Origin: Coriolopsis trogii
Lineage: Eukaryota > Basidiomycota > Agaricomycetes > Polyporales > Polyporaceae
Direction of reading: 5' to 3'
Assembly: GCA_020543525.1 (NCBI GenBank)
Contig: JAHYIO010000028.1
Location: forward strand, 930,001 to 994,000
Length of the DNA: 64,000 nucleotides
The notes beneath the pieces were generated by a model, which did not search any database, was not told the DNA's origin, and saw nothing but the letters and a program-made list of their open reading frames with translations. Position numbers and translations under genes: made by a program. Positions 36,679 to 50,623 of this stretch are shown piece after piece (within the stretch, counting starts at the first letter, position 1; the number at the start of each line of letters is the position of its first letter).

Positions 36679-39600
36679 TCACATAACGAAGACGACATCC
36701 TCCTCTTCGTCATCTTCGCCCTCATGGTTTTGGGATCCGAGATGATGCTCTCCATGATGCAGCTCAGCGGAAGCAGCAGGATGGTAACCGTCTCCAGATG
36801 TGGATGCATCACCCTGCGATGACGCACCCTCCTCCTCAACCATGCTCGGTGCGGCCGTCGGGAGGACGAACTGCTGCCACTGATGTATGCGCACATGCGC
36901 GCCCCGCACCTCAGCAAGCGACGAAAGCGTGAGCACGTCAGTGATCAGCTGCATGTCGATCGTCAACGTGCGCACACGGTTGAACGACGCAAACAGACTG
37001 ATCGGGATCCACCCGCGCGAGTCCATCTGAGCACAAGGAACGTTATCAGCAACCCTCATCCACACCATGCCGAAGGGAAGAACGAACCTGTTGACGAAGG
37101 AAGAAGTCCTGTGCCAAATTCTGCGCGCTCAGGTAATATTCCAGCTGACCCAAGAGATAGTACCGTGTCGAGTCCAGCGGGAAGCCAACGTTCGACAGAG
37201 GTACCGGCATCGGCGGAGGTGGTGCGCCTTGTGGGCTAGCAATCTGCGCCGGAGGAGGAGGAGGCGCGTACGGGACATAGGAATACTCGTACGGCTGGGG
37301 TATGTACGTCGCGAGCGGCGTCACCGGCGGCGCATAATAGGTTATCTCCGACGGGGTCTGCGACGGCGGAGCGTAGGCTTGCTGTCGCTGGTTAGGGCCA
37401 GAGTATCCGCCTCGTCCCGAGAAGGAGCGGTCGCGGTATCCACGTCCGCCATAGCCACCACTAAGACCCCTCCCTCTCCGACCGCCGTATGCGCCGCGCT
37501 CTCCACCACGTTCATATCCGTACCCGCCCTGACTATACGATCCGCGACGGGGTCGACCGTGGCTATGTTCTCGATCTCCATGCTGGTAATCGCGTCTCTG
37601 GTACGGCCTGTCCTGCGGAGGCGCAGCGGCTTGTGGGTAAACAGGCGGAGGACCGCCACGACCGAAGCCGAAGCCATAGTCCCGGACCTCCCACTCGTCT
37701 TCCGTGGCGGAATGTGGTTGTCGTGGGCCATATGCTGAAGGAGGAGCGCTTGGCACACCATTGACAGCCGCCCCAGGTATGGTGACAGGAGGGACGAATG
37801 GTGGCGCACTGGCATAGTGCGACATCATGGGCACAAAGGGCGGCGCATGGACAGCAGCTGGCGCAGAGTCGACGTTCGAGACTTCCCCCACCGAAGTGAC
37901 CGAGACCTCAGTCGCGGAGGCGCTTGCATCTTCTTCCAGCTTCGTCGTCCCGAACTCCCACTTCGTCTCCGAGTCCGTCAAGTCGATAACTTTCGCGGCG
38001 ACCTCGGCGAGAGCAGCCACAGGGTCTTCTGCCGGAGCTTCAAGTTGCTCCGATGGCTGCGCAAGTTCTGGCGCGGACACGGATGTAGCAGCACCTCTCG
38101 ACTGCGTTCGTGTGCGCGCACGCAATCTGGGCGGGCCGGCCTCTCCCGGCGCAATGCCTATGGAGAAGACAGGAAAACTCTTGGACTCACTTAGCGGTTC
38201 TTGCGATGATTGTATCAAAGCCCTCCCTCTGTCTGTACCCGGATGGCCACCATTGACATCCAAGCCGAGTGCAGCTCCCTCCTGGGCGGTGACCAGATGA
38301 GGCGATGCCGGTGAGAGGCCAGTGCTGTTGCTCGTCCCCTCCAGGACAGTGTCGATGCTGCCAAAGCTGAGCTCGCGTAATCGTGCAGGACGCTCTTCCC
38401 CTTGTTCTTGTCGGTCTGACTCCGTGGGCAGAGAGAAAACAATGTCACGATACCCCGCGACTGCGTCAGACTCGCTAGGCGGTGGTGGTCGGGCCATCAG
38501 GGTGGGCGGTGGTACACCGTCGGCGGGCTGCAGATGTGCCATATTTATTCCCTGTGGGGGAACCCCAGGTTGCGGCCAGTACATGTATGGTTGGCCATAT
38601 GGATAACCGTATGATGGATATATAGGATAAGGCGGTGTGCCATAACCGGGCATGGGGACAGGGGCGGGTTGACCGGGAAAGCTCATCGGAGGCAGAGCGT
38701 ATGGGTTGTTGACTGGAGACCCTGCTGGTCGCGGGGAGTGGTAAGGTGAAACTGCGAAGTGAGGTGGGTGTGGTGTATAATACATTGGCACGGGGTTGAG
38801 TTCCGCTGCAGCAGAATCAGGAACGGCGCTAAGCGGAGCAGGACCACCCTGCGTGACATTCGTGTTGACGTATGGCCGGACTCCTGGAATGAACTCCGGT
38901 ACCGGCAATGGCTGCGGTTGTGCGTACGTTGCAGGCGAGTTAGTTCGTGAAGATCGTATACTCCTTGTCGTACCGAAGACAGGCGCGCTATCGTCAGGTA
39001 AACGTCGCCCAGCGCCCCGTATGCTGGGATGACGAGGACTTGATTGAACGCTTCCCGTGCGGCTCTGCGTCTGTGAGCCGGTGTATGAAGGTGTAGGTCG
39101 TCGTCCAGTGACTGAGTGTGTTCGACTTTGCTGCTGGGATCCCTGACCAGAAGACGAGGACGCAGCTGCCGAAGGGCCACTACGGTGATTTCTGTCTGGA
39201 TTGTTGGAACGCTGTCTTGTATGCGGTGGACGAGCGGGACCTTCGAATTGAAGTTCTTCGGGAGGTACAGGGACCCACTTCGTCTTTTCACCTGATCAAT
39301 GATTACAAGACCAACGCAGTGCGCTTGTCAGCACACAATCATGGATGGGGCCCCGACACGACAGACGAAACGGGAGAAAGTGGCAAGGAATGCATTGGGG
39401 AAAACTGGATTTGACGAGCTGGAACGGTACTCACTCCTTTTCGCGCCGTGCCCTTGCGATGGCTCCCGTTCATGTCCCTTCTCGTCCTCCTCCCGCCCCT
39501 CCTTCCTGTCATTCGGTGGTGTTGACACTGCCTGTCCTACTTCAGGCCAGCTCTCTGCGTCGTCGATGGCCGGGGGAGATATGTTCAGACTCGACGGTGA

Positions 39601-40290
39601 CCGACCTGGTTTCACTACGAATGGATCGTCGAAGTGAGTGGATGGTGCTAGGTGACCATTGGTCGTAGGTGGAGGAGGCACGCTGGGAGAAGTCTTGACC
39701 CCGCTTGTGGACGAATTTGCAGTAGTGGTAGAGGGTGCGGCAGCGTCCACATCGGCCGGGGGTGGTGAAGACAGGAGCGAAGCAGCTGTAGGTTGACTGA
39801 TTGTTGTAGGTGAGCGAGACTGAGACACAGACACAGTTCGAGCAGCCATTTGTTCCTTGCGCTTAGTCCAGACATTGACTGGAGGCGCTGAAGCCTGCTT
39901 TTGCGCGGGAGTTGTTGATGGGGCCGTGGTCGGGGAGTCAGTATGGTTGGTTACGTCACCATTAGTCTTCGAGTCGACGGGAGGCTTTGCAGATGAGGGC
40001 GTGGGCGATTTGGGTGCTACAATGGATGCTTGTGTGGGGGTGGGTGGTATTCGTGCATCGGCCGTCGTTGATCTCGTAGAAGAAACTTTGGAGATGGGAG
40101 GTGGGGAGCTGATGGGAGCTGAACGCGCAGCCGAGTTGTTCGCGTTGGCTTGGATTATAGTGGACGTACTCGGTGCAGTCGGACGTTGCTGAGCTGACTG
40201 TGTCCTCGTATTTTGTGCTTTCTTCGCGCGCTCAGCATAGGAGAGGGGTGTCTGAGGGTTGGCTGCGGCCAACGGCACTGAAGAGGCCAT
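36679..40290 (-). CDS. LARP1-type La-motif RNA-binding protein
   Basis: Three exons (40290-39435, 39291-37088, 37026-36679) sum to 3408 bases, 1135 residues. The N-terminus MASSVPLAAANPQTPLSYAE leads into a Ser/Thr/Pro/Ala-rich region, then NVWTKRKEQM and TKWVPVPPEELQFEG, both conserved in LARP proteins. Pro/Tyr-rich and RGG-rich stretches (RGGERGAYGG, GRGGYSG) follow. The La motif is near the C-terminus: YYLLGQLEYYLSAQNLAQDF, FFLRQQMDSRGWIPISLFAS and FNRVRTLTIDMQLITDVL, interrupted by an intron exactly between RQQ and MDSRG. An acidic tail (DDEEEDVVFVM) ends the protein. There is no RRM after the La motif, which fits LARP1/Slf1/Sro9-like rather than genuine La. Such proteins bind mRNA and regulate translation in the cytoplasm. 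Secure family call. Confidence 0.93.
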
Positions 40291-40679
40291 GTGTATGGTT
40301 GTGCAGTCGATGCTGCTACGGAAGCCGATCACAGACGGCGTGAAACAGGCAGTGGTAACCAGAGACCAAAGGAGGACGGTTAGGGGACGAGGAGACGGTA
40401 GCGTTCAGGGAATCGATTGGCTCGCGGCAGTGCGAGGATGGTCAGAGAGAGAGATTGCAGGGATCGAGTGCTACGCAGCGAATGCGCGCGAGATGTGAAA
40501 AATACGAGGAGCAGCGAGCTTGTAGCCAAGGAGTGATGACTGAAGACAAGAACGGTCTGCGCTGAGGTCGACGCCGCGTCGTATGTGTGGCGCTCACGTA
40601 ACCGCAGGTGAGGGCGTCTTCCGCCCGACCGTTACATCTCTGGTGGCACAATTCTTCCCAAAACCTTGACCACAATACT
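40291..40679. promoter_or_regulatory. LARP upstream region
   Basis: About 390 bases between the LARP start codon and the decayed locus. No distinct element recognised. Confidence 0.3.
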
Positions 40680-41235
40680 ACAATAACTTCCACCACCTCT
40701 GATGCGTCCATATGCTCGACATCGACACGCTGGGTTGGCTCACCCCATGAAAGCTACGCAAGCACGCCGGCGTTTGCCCCTCCAAGCATCCTCCCTCCTC
40801 AGCCCGCGCTCCGTCCAACCCAAACGGCACCGTCTGCACCGCCAACGGCGGACACGCGATCGTCCCCTGGCCATCTGCTGCAGCTGCAAGATGCTCTCCG
40901 GCCACGGGCGCCCACGCCCAAGCCCATCCTCGACGGTGATAATCTCCGCGCTCTCGACGCGGAAGAACTTGCCCGCGGCGCCGCCGTGCTCGGCCTGCCC
41001 GCGCGGAAGGAGGTTGACGTATAGAGGAGGTGCGTGCGCCCGCGAGAGATGTCGGCGGGGAGCCGGAGCGCGCCATCAGCGTCGGGTTGTGGAACCGGAC
41101 CCATCTTTCGAACCGCTGGTCGAGCTCGTACTGGGTAATGCCCTCGACGAGCGTCGTGCGCTCGAACTGGCCAAAGACGGTGTGCTCGTGCTCTTTGAGC
41201 ATCCACTCGCGCTCAGCGTTCCAGGAGTACGTGGT
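40680..41235 (-). pseudogene. Frameshifted remnant of a basidiomycete MYND-type-associated protein
   Basis: The minus strand carries a continuous homologous-looking protein, but in changing frames. EREWMLKEHEHTVFGQFE through RWVRFHNPTLMA is in one frame. ALRLPADISRGRTHLLY follows at once in a second, and YVNLLPRGQAEHGGAAGK to PWPESILQL in a third. ACPPLAVQTVPFG is back in the first. The changes occur over one or two bases, far too short for introns, so the gene is broken or the assembly has indels here. The pieces resemble the C-terminal half of a large Agaricomycete family often annotated with a MYND zinc finger; no finger is seen, so the N-terminal part is missing. The family name rests on memory of its typical segments and is tentative. 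Confidence 0.55.
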
Positions 41236-42010
41236 TGTGGCCCAAACTCAACCATTACAAGAACAAGGAAGGCCTACCCTGGTCGGCGTATCTGGGAGTG
41301 TTCAGCATAGGTGTAAGTTCACACAGATACCTGCCAACTATCGTCTACAGCGTCCGGACTGCCTGATCGCCTCGCTCAGGCCAGACTGCTCACCACGGGT
41401 GGTACGCGCACTCCAAGATCAAGAAGGTAGGTGGAATTTCCGAGCGTTGTGCTTGCATACTGAGAACATGTAGGGCGACGTGGTCCTCCTCACCCTGCCT
41501 CTGGTATGTCTTTTCGTCAGCGTCTCTCCCACCTGCAGAGGCTCACAGATGTCTTAGGTGCCAGTGGAGCGTGAGTGCTTGCACCGTGTTCAGCTCCTCC
41601 GAACTCTCGACTCACACAGGACATATATTGGACACTGCATCGTAGCGCATATTGCAAAATCTGAAGGTCTGAAGGTCATCGCGTCTGCCGGCTCGGACGA
41701 GAAGGTCGAGTACGTGAAGTCTCGGCGTCAACGTCGCCTTCAACTACACTCGGGAAGTTCTCGAGAAGGAACGGCCCGTGAATATGTATGTCCCGTTAGA
41801 GTTGTATTCATTTAGAGGCTTATGCGCACTCTCGCCTGTAGCTCAAAGAGCGACCTTCGCGTACGTCCCCTTCTGCCTCAGTTGAACCCGTCCAATTCAG
41901 GGTGACTTACGTTTACCCGCAAACTGGACATGCGTACAGATCTGCGGGATGATCTCGAACTACAACACGAAGGAGCCGTACAACGTCAAGACGCTCCCCT
42001 ATCAGAATAG
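41216..42010 (+). pseudogene. Truncated medium-chain reductase (LTB4 dehydrogenase/quinone oxidoreductase-like)
   Basis: Pieces in family order: AFQEYVVVA, KNKEGLPWSAYLGVFSI, TAHHGWYAHSKIKKGDVVLL, GASGA, GHCIVAHIAKSEGLKVIASA with GSDEKVEYVKS, SLGVNVAFNYTREVLEKE, and CGMISNYNTKEPYNVK. The match to NADPH-dependent medium-chain reductases is good and includes the Rossmann part. The gene is broken: a frame change follows QEYVVVA, another lies at KS/SLGV, and the conserved YWDNVGG block between EKERPVN and CGMIS is absent. Both ends are missing too: nothing before the AFQEY segment on this strand (the adjoining DNA is the MYND-like remnant) and no C-terminal domain. The frame changes are too tight for introns. 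Non-functional. Confidence 0.75.
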
Positions 42011-42829
42011 ATGCCGCCGGAGTATGTGCATATGCATGTACATACTACGGGTGGATCAAGCTCGCTGCGTTACAGAGTGCCGCCTACTTCCGGGAATGCA
42101 TAGTGCTCCAGCCGGCGGTATCGCATCAGCTTGAGATGCGCGATCGCGAGCTGCTTAGGCTGGATGGTCGCAGAGGCAGGATACTGAGTTGCGAGGTGAG
42201 GAGGGCCGCTGATGACAGCGAGCTGTCCGGCTCTTTTGACATTATTCAAGGAGTCAGACTTGTCTCCCACTACTACGGACCACTCTGGGCATGTATTTGG
42301 CGCTGGATCCTAGGCGCTGTGCACTCGCTCAGGTCCCCCGAGCGGCGGCGAGCGACACTCTCCGATACTCACGCCGGCTCTCTGGCCAGCTCTTGTGGTC
42401 TTGCTCCTCTGCTCGTCCTGGCTTTCAGATCTATCCACCACGCGGAAGCCACGACCTTGCTCATCATGCCATGCTTAGTATTTGCCAGAATGGCGTCTAT
42501 TTTTCAGGTTTCCGATATACTCACTACAAATGACGGTCTCTCTTGTTTCTTGATCATGAAAGGCCAATCTTCTGTTGGTGAATCACAGAATCACACTATG
42601 ATGTTTGTCTGATATAGCTCGGACTTCTATCACACGAAATCCGCTTTTCTGGGCAAATTGTCGTAACGGTCAGGCTTGTCATTGGCTATAGGCTTCGTCC
42701 TCCCTTCATGTGGACTGCAGAACGGGCAATGCCCGCGCGCAGTGGGTCAACATTTGGTGGAGGCGCGGGTGTCATGTAATATGACGGCCCGTCAATTGCT
42801 ATCATTATACCATACACTATACGAAGCAA
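42011..42829. other. Region without a recognised gene
   Basis: 0.8 kb with overlapping chance frames; no continuation of the reductase remnant was found. Confidence 0.4.
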
Positions 42830-44601
42830 CTACGTAGCATTATATATGAACAAGCTAACCATCTTCTGGTGACTTTCAGAGTCCATCAGTCGGATCTCGG
42901 TCTTGCTCTCACCTACCACACCGTCCCGTATGATGCTATGAATATTCCAGATTGTGTCGAGCCAAGCGTGAGTCAGGAGCCATATCTCCCGCAAAGACGT
43001 GCCAAGCTCCCGAACGAAAATCTGCACTAAGTCGTTGATCCTGTCCAGAGCGCGACCCTGATGCTCATACATTTCGTATTCATCATAGGGTAGAAAGGGA
43101 CCAGGTAAGGGTACGAGATCGAGATTCAACTTTAATATCTTCAGCTCCCGAAGGGATGCTATTGCCCGAGCTATTTCGCCCTGGTAGACGTTAGCACTGG
43201 TGATGATTGTGTAGGCAGTCGATACTTACAAAGGGGACCAGTGGAGATCCACTCAAGTGTGGGCGATATCGGTGGAGCTCGAGTAAGGTTAGGCTCGGAA
43301 ACCGGGTCGTAACCTCTTGCAGAAGGTCCGAATCGGCGTCGTCGGTGGTATACTCCATCTCAAGAGACTGTACTGAGCGCGCTGCGCAAGAGCGCAACAG
43401 GCGCAGCAAGTCTGATGCACCAGGACCCACCTGCCAAATCTCTCCCTTCCTTCCAGCTCGTATATGGCACGGATGCACCGAGGAGGCCAGGGTCGCAAGG
43501 AGAGGTGCCGCACCGTCTGAGGAAGATGCACCCAAACCAAATCGTCGGAATCGGGATGAGAGACAATGAGCGTTTGGAGCATTGGCCAGGGGAATTCCAA
43601 CGTACGCGTTCCATCCCATGTCTGGGGCCAGATGGCACGCCGTGCATCAACCCCATAGCTGCAGAGCCAGGACTTGCAGGTGCGGCATATTGGAGAAGAG
43701 GGAGATGATCGGGGTGGGTGGGTCAGACCAACGGTTCCCGGTAAGCCACAACTCCTGCAAGTTGGGCCAAGTGAGCTGAGCGATTGTCATCAAAGGTGCC
43801 GGCTCGGTATTGACCGCTAGTTTCTTGAGAGATGTGTGCAAACGATGAACGACGGTGTCCAGGGCTGACTCCTCGAGCGCGTGCTTCCGAGGGTTGCGAC
43901 CATAGTGTTGTTCGTATGCGAAGGATGTGAGGGATGTCTTTGTCGGGCATGGATCATGGAGCGCGGCCACTGGAGGGAGATAGACAGTCAAACCATAGAT
44001 GCTGAGGTTGTGGGAGCGCCATCAGAGAGGTGAATGCGTGCCACGATAGTCCGTGTTCCACCGTGGTGGGGTGACGTCTAAACGTCCAGATACGAAGAAC
44101 GGAGAGGCGAGCCATCTTCTGGAGATCATGGATGAGCAGCGGATTGTCGAAAGCACTGCAGATCGCTGGGCATGTAACATCGTCCTGTACATGGCAATAA
44201 CACTCGAGATCGAGTGTTCTATCAAACAATTCTGACACTCAGCCGGTGAGGACAGAGTACGCATACTAGAGGAGTCTCACCGCAGGAAAGACGCTGGAGT
44301 CTCTGGTATCCGGTCACCAGGTTTCGTGGGATAAACGTCGATTATCCACCGGCATTCCTTGAAAATTTTTGGAAGGGCCAAGCTTCGTAATCGACGGCAA
44401 GTGAGAGTGATGGGGCCGAGCTTGTTCTCTTATCCCCGACCACCACCATGCAGTCTTTGACTCTGCACTGTCGGGTATTGAGATACTCGAAGATGTATAC
44501 GAGCACATCATCATCCAGGTCTTGCAAACTATGAAGGGCCGTGTGAGAGCTTATGCATGATGAGCCCGGACGAAGTACGATAGAGCTCACGACTTATGCA
44601 T
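42830..44601 (-). CDS. F-box protein
   Basis: Exon 1 is only 11 bases (44601-44591, MHKS split by an intron with donor gtgagc). The next exon gives SSHTALHSLQDLDDDVLVYI and FEYLNTRQ, the first half of an F-box. After another intron, LGPITLTCRRLRSLALPKIF and KECRWIIDVYP complete it. Downstream exons carry leucine-rich, repeat-like segments (LARLSVLRIWTF, WPNLQELWLTG, FPSLTLLELHRYRPH) and a C-terminal part with PGPFLPYDEYEMYEHQGRAL and SLREIWLLTHAW, ending at the stop at 42830. F-box proteins recruit substrates to SCF ubiquitin ligases, and this layout is typical of the many F-box/LRR-like genes of mushrooms. The target is unknown, and internal joins after 44280 are approximate. Confidence 0.8.
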
Positions 44602-45627
44602 GTCTAGGGTTCTTCTCGAAAGGGTAACGTAGAGGCAACGGTCCTAAACCGTGGTCTGCCTTACTCATTGCGTACTTTAAGGTACTTACCTCCAGGGAAC
44701 CGGCCCTAAAGTTATAATACAGCGTCTAGCGCGCTGGCTTAAGCCTTCCGCACGTGTTTCCCCCTCGTTGACCATCTTAATATAAGTAGCTTTCCTCAAC
44801 ATCCCGTTACATGCTAAACGTGAACATTAATTACTATGATGGGATTACTGGACAACAAGGTCGCGCTCGATTTGCACCACACGCTTAGCTGGATTTCATA
44901 CAATCCACCAACTCCGATGCCCTTAGTAAATGTTCCAAGTTTCCCGTCCCACCGCACTGCACCCCCCGCACGCGCAGAGCGGACAGATTCCCTCGACTCC
45001 TCCAACTTCGGGTGGCCCCATCGAGGACGACACCGCAGTAATCGGCACCCCGCTAACTCCGGTTGACGGTGTGTGCAGAGCATCCTACACAGCCTATGTG
45101 GAGGGCGTGCGCCCTAACCATTCTCATGCATATGCCTTCTGGCGCCATCGTAGTCCACAATATTGTGGAATGTGATCTGGGCCGTTGTGTGGCCGTACTG
45201 AATTGCCCATTTCCGACTTGTTGTCGCCGAAACGTCGTGCTCCCCTTGATGTCGACTCCGTGGTCTCACTACGAGCGCACACAATCTGGCCCTTGCTGTT
45301 GCATTGCCTACGTAGCATGACTACTCTGGCGGTGTGTTCCCATGCACCGATGCACGGCAGGGAGACTGGGTGCCCCGATTGGGTCACGACCTTGGTCAGG
45401 AGTCGCTGGTGAGGTATTGATGCACCAACTTATGATGTTAAAGGATAACCGCCCAGCTTCCGCTGTGCAATCTCTGACCACAGTATGTTTTATGAGTAGA
45501 TCATTGTTAGTATGTACTTGAAGCAACCTATGTTGTTTCTCCCTTGCTATGCATGCGCATCCACTGCGGAATCGATATACACGGTACCAACTCATTCTTG
45601 ACTTGTGACTCCCGAACCGGAGCCGCC
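44602..45627. other. Region without a recognised gene
   Basis: 1 kb between two minus-strand genes. Around 44930-45060 a plus frame is Ser/Pro/Thr-rich (HAQSGQIPSTPPTSGGPIED) and might be a decayed disordered coding segment, but it has no start or splice support. Confidence 0.35.
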
Positions 45628-47922
45628 TCACGGTATCCGCCACATCGCAATGCCGCTTCGCTCCTTGTCCACCTCGTTCTTGACCTCCTTGCTCGCCCCG
45701 CTCCGCACCGCGGCGGCGACGAGCACCGCGATAGCGTTCTTCACCGCCTCCCTCTTTTTCTCCTCGTCCAACGGCTCACCCTCATCGCCGTCCTTAGCGT
45801 CTGCAGTGTGTCCTCTTCCCTGCTCGCCTTCACCGTCGCCCTCGAGCACGACCCGGCCCCAATCAACGCACAGGTCCAAATACTCATACAGCACGCTCAC
45901 GATCCCCTCAAACCGGCCGTCTTTGCTCACAGCCTCAGGCCCATCCCCCGCGGGCAGCACGACCTTCCAGAGCTGCTCGAGCGTGAGCGTGTCCCAGGCG
46001 AGGAGCGGCGCGCCGACCTTGACGGGCACAACGACCGCCGGGCACCCGTTCAGGAGCTGGTACTGGATCACGCTCTCGCTCGGGCGCTGGCTCGTCGTCC
46101 AGAACGTCCGGTGCGGCTTCAGCCCGACGACGAGCACTACCATCCGCCGCGGCTGCGGTGGGGGCGGGAGCTTCGTCAGCGCCGGCTCGGGTGAAGGCGT
46201 GCGAGAGCGCGCGAAGGCCGAGGACAGGCTGGGCATGTTCGGGATTTTCAGAGAGGACGAGTGCGAGTGCGACGGCGTGGTAGAGCCGGGCGCCGGTGTG
46301 GATGCCTGATCTTCGGGCGGTGGGGCTGATTTGCTGAAGGAGATGACGAGTGCGGATTCTGCGAGCAGTGTCTCGCCTAGCTTGTAATCACCTGTTGCGA
46401 GGAGGGGATATAGTTAGCGATGGAGATAGGGTGGTTCGGAAGACGCAGTGCGCTCCATTTGTTAGGCACGGGCGGCAGGACCGTACAAGGAACGCACCTG
46501 AGAGGAATGGCCCATGGCAGAACACAATGTCGGGTTTCACGGTCCGCGGGATGACAGGTCTCCGGCCACTTGCGAACAGGTATGGTGAGAACCAACCCTT
46601 TTCGACTGCGAGGTAGTCCATGACGCTCGCGAAGAGCGTGTTGTCCCTAGAATAAACGACGGCAGACCAGTCAGTGCACGCAGGCAAACAAGTTTGGGCG
46701 GTTCAAAGAAGTTCGTAGTCATAGGCGGCAACTCCAGACGGAGGAGTCTACGTCTCAGGACCCGCGCCCGGCACGCGAACGAACACCTACTTGTGTACTC
46801 CGCTGCGATAAAAGCCGAGTGAAGCATCTTCAGGGACGTGTTTGTACTTCAGCGTGATCGCCATCGTCTTCACGCCCGTCGTCTCGAGGCGGCTGGAGTG
46901 TATGGGCACAATCTGCTTGATCGTGCCATCGAAGACGAGATCGTTTGCGACCTTGGCGGTGAGGTCGAACCCTACATGCATGCCCATCTCGACCAGGATC
47001 GTATCACCAAAGGTGGAGACGACCACGTCCGAGACGGGACCCATGACAGGAGCCGCGACCGCAGCGACGCCTCCCTGTGTGTTGTGACCCGCGTGTGTTT
47101 GCGGAGATAGACGTCAGTACCGACGAGTGTTACAGATGTGTAAGGAGGGATTGTGCGAATGCCGATGCGGATTGAGGTCCCCAAATCGGATTACGACAAT
47201 GCAAAAATGGAGGGAGAAGAAGTCAGCGATCGAGGCAGTAGAGGACGAGCGGCGAGTGACATACCGTCGCAGCGATTATAGTATGCACCGCGAGGTCCCG
47301 AAAGCGAATGCATGGCAGCAATAACGGCGACGAGTCACCCCACTGCCACCCACACACCAGCGCATGCGTAACGGCATTGGAACCATCGAAGTATCATACA
47401 GCAAGAAAAGGTAAGTTTGTGCTCGTGAGCGAGTGAGATGCGACCGTCAAGACGAGCACGGACATACCGGTGAGAGACAGATGACTGTCGTCCCGGACGC
47501 CCTCAAGGTATCCCAAGAAGCCCTGACGATGCGCCCAGTCATTGACTAGTGTCCACGTCGAGCCATGCCGTGCACATTGTAGGGCAGCGCACGAGCGAGG
47601 AGACCTCCAGTGAGCACGCAAGGACCCACATGCCCGTCAGATGGGATGAAAGATTGTAGCCGACATACCCCCACGAGCTTTCGCACGATCCATGGCGCCG
47701 ACTTTTCCTGTTCTGCCTCGGGCACCGACGCTGGGTCAATCGGGCCCAGCGGCGAGACGTTGTCGGCCATTCGCGCTTGCTGCTTCGACGAACTTCTCGG
47801 CTGGCTTGGCGGGTACAGTCACCGTCGTGCGCAAACAATCTCACCGCGCGCCTGAGAAGACCGACGGAAGTGAAATGTCCGGGCGGCTTGGGCAGATCTG
47901 GTAAATCGCAGTCTTCTATCAT
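45628..47922 (-). CDS. Uncharacterised basidiomycete protein
   Basis: A multi-exon gene. I favour a start at 47922 (MIEDCDLPDLPKPPGHFTSV) joined in phase by a 62-base intron to QARMADNVSPLGPIDPASV; an ATG at 47770 is the alternative. Later exons contain DWAHRQGFLGYLEGVRDDSH, IRIGIRTIPPYTSVTLVG, GPVSDVVVSTFGDTILVEMG, VPEDASLGFYRSGVHKDN and DYLAVEKGWFSPYLFASG. The last exon (from about 46240) has RRMVVLVVGLKPHRTFW, LLNGCPAVVVPVKVGAPLL, an acidic linker and VKNAIAVLVAAAV before SGIAMWRIP and the stop at 45628. It has no clear membrane helix and no motif I can tie to a reaction. The steady coding character over at least five exons makes it a real gene of unknown function. The joins between 47640 and 47070 are uncertain. 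Confidence 0.65.
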
Positions 47923-48548
47923 GATAGGAACACGGCCTCCGACCTCGTCCTATCCACATCTGCCTAAATAAATGTTCCTCGCAACCGTGCGGGACCGTCG
48001 ACTCACCCGCACTTCTTACGGATGTCCGTTACCACACTCCGTACAGCAGGTACCAGGAAGCACGGCTTTGAACAGGCTTAGGCATCATCCACAGCTTACA
48101 GGTGATGCATGCACATACCCCATGAACGCCGCTCGTTACGCCCACAGGAATTCACTCCACTCTTAACTTTCCCTCCTCCAAATCGTTTCACAGATGGATG
48201 TCAGTTGAACAAGCTGATGGTGGTGTCAAGGTTCTCGCCGTATGGAACACTCCAAGCTTCTTCAACCAGTGCAATTACACCAATCATACGGAACAGGATA
48301 ACGGGCGCGTTGAGGCCCCGACGACAAACGACAGCATCCACTACAGCACCGAGACGGTGCTGAACACTCGGCGTCATACCCAGTCTCGGCAAGCCCATGT
48401 CAGCCCACCAGACGGGCGCGATGCCACCCCAGCCTCGACCTAACCTCTACAGAAGGGCCGTTGAGGATCCCATATACTTGGTCCTTTTCGAGAAGGCACG
48501 TTGAGGCCGATGATCGTCTGCGTAGCAGGATAAGTTACGCCGCGACAT
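47923..48548. other. Region without a recognised gene
   Basis: About 630 bases. Between 48198 and 48443 both strands are open (plus: VEQADGGVKVLAVWNTPSFF; minus: VILFRMIGVIALVEEAW). At most one could be real; neither has a family match. It must contain the promoter of the gene starting at 47922 and the 3' flank of the hydrolase gene. Confidence 0.3.
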
Positions 48549-50378
<1,830 letters not shown>

Positions 50379-50623
50379 GATGCTCGTGAAGTGGACGAAA
50401 GAGGGATAGAGAGGGGAGGGGAGGATGTGGGAGGAGGAAAGAGAGAAGAGGGCGGGTCCGCATTTTTATTCCGAGCTTAATCGAACGAGCATCTATTCCA
50501 CGCGAAGTGCACGTGGGAACAGGCAGCTAAGCTATCGCCCCTCCGCGGCCCGCCGCCAAAGCCTATTTTCCATGCACGTTCTCTCTCTCAGCCACCTGGT
50601 CCTCAGCGAGTCACTGCGCGCCG
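50379..50623. promoter_or_regulatory. Short bidirectional promoter with polypurine tract
   Basis: 245 bases separate the start codons of the hydrolase (-) and the SOM1-like gene (+). Positions 50398-50455 are almost all purine on the plus strand, so the hydrolase transcript begins near a strong CT-rich stretch, as in many highly expressed fungal genes. No TATA box recognised. Confidence 0.5.

Noticed and set aside
40678..41202. Single intact 174-residue minus ORF
   Set aside because: Only its first half follows the homologous-looking protein. The rest of that protein continues in other frames, so the ORF is a by-product of a broken gene.
48198..48443. Small gene on either strand beside the hydrolase gene
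   Set aside because: Both strands are open over the same stretch and neither has a recognised motif or splice structure.
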